DNA from: Ypsolopha sequella
Taxonomy: Eukaryota; Arthropoda; Insecta; Lepidoptera; Ypsolophidae
Assembly: GCA_934047225.1 (NCBI GenBank)
Contig: OW203983.1
Coordinates: forward strand, 1,860,001-1,924,000
Direction: 5' to 3'
DNA: 64,000 nucleotides
Below, one piece after another: positions 63,906 to 64,000 of this stretch (position 1 is its first letter; each line of letters begins with the position of its first letter). Under the pieces are notes generated by a model. That model searched no databases. It was not told where the DNA came from and saw nothing but the letters and a program-made list of their open reading frames with translations. The position numbers and the translations under genes are program-made.

Positions 63906-64000
63906 AAATAAGGTATATCGTTTTAGCGCGGCGCAAGCTGTCGCTCGCTATCTGTCGTCATAACTAGTGAACTCGTGGCGAATGAGCTGCTGGCGATCCT
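63906..64000 (+). repeat. Exact 95-bp duplicate of 58832-58926, running off the window
   Basis: Every base from AAATAAGGTATATCGTTTTA to the window end GCTGGCGATCCT is the same as 58832-58926, an offset of 5,074 bp. So a second module starts here and continues beyond the window. Confidence 0.9.

Noticed and set aside
1..64000. tRNA, rRNA and snRNA genes
   Set aside because: Looked for A/B-box and cloverleaf-like patterns and rRNA-like GC-rich blocks by eye; none was convincing. A covariance-model scan would be decisive.

Overview
The window looks like a transposon-rich stretch of an insect nuclear genome, most likely a moth or butterfly. The basis is AT-rich DNA, short introns with GT...AG borders, and repeat families common in Lepidoptera: jockey-type LINEs with (A)TTCAA/TCAAAC-type tails, an RTE-type 3' end, repeats ending in GGGTTCCGTA/TACGGAACCC, Penelope-like and BEL/Pao remnants, and many palindromic MITEs. 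No rRNA, tRNA, CRISPR or prokaryotic gene was seen. The species call is inference.

Host-type genes are few. (1) A plus-strand gene has an exon at 18906-18998 and a giant exon at 27725-34146. The two join in phase across an 8.7-kb intron full of transposons and encode a Cys/Lys/Asn-rich protein of more than 2,100 residues with no domain I recognise. Two weaker upstream exons lie at 17311-17340 and 17771-17958. (2) A minus-strand, three-exon, intact THAP zinc-finger gene of 126 codons lies at 39241-40035.

Layout. 1-2.1 kb: 3' part of a broken high-copy invertebrate gene family; the tail of a second copy is at 14.5-15.2 kb on the minus strand. 2.1-7 kb: tandem repeats and LINE fragments. 7.4-9.9 kb: a nest of MITEs. 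10.6-13.2 kb: two fused LINE fragments and a head-to-head Penelope-like remnant. 13.5-16.9 kb: GGGTTCCGTA-family repeats, a LINE endonuclease scrap and a broken OTU protease. 19.1-25.6 kb, inside the giant-gene intron: LINE nested in LINE, a shattered jockey element and a BEL/Pao gag remnant. 26.2-27.5 kb: repeats. 34.4-38.2 kb: repeats, a 300-bp-arm inverted repeat and an hAT-type MITE with 8-bp target duplications. 40.4-42.3 kb: minus-strand LINE. 42.9-57 kb: two copies of a dead Ty3/gypsy fragment, one split by a pogo/Tigger-like element, flanking a nearly full-length LINE (44.9-49 kb). 58.1-64 kb: a TTAA element, a broken multicopy coding module, and a 4.2-kb element with about 260-bp terminal inverted repeats that contains a second large inverted repeat.

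Almost every transposon-coded frame is broken. The exceptions are the single-frame reverse transcriptases at 19819-21720 and 40694-42262, both lacking their 5' half. The window is best read as two host genes in a landscape of repeated, nested insertions whose order can partly be reconstructed from target duplications and interrupted repeats.
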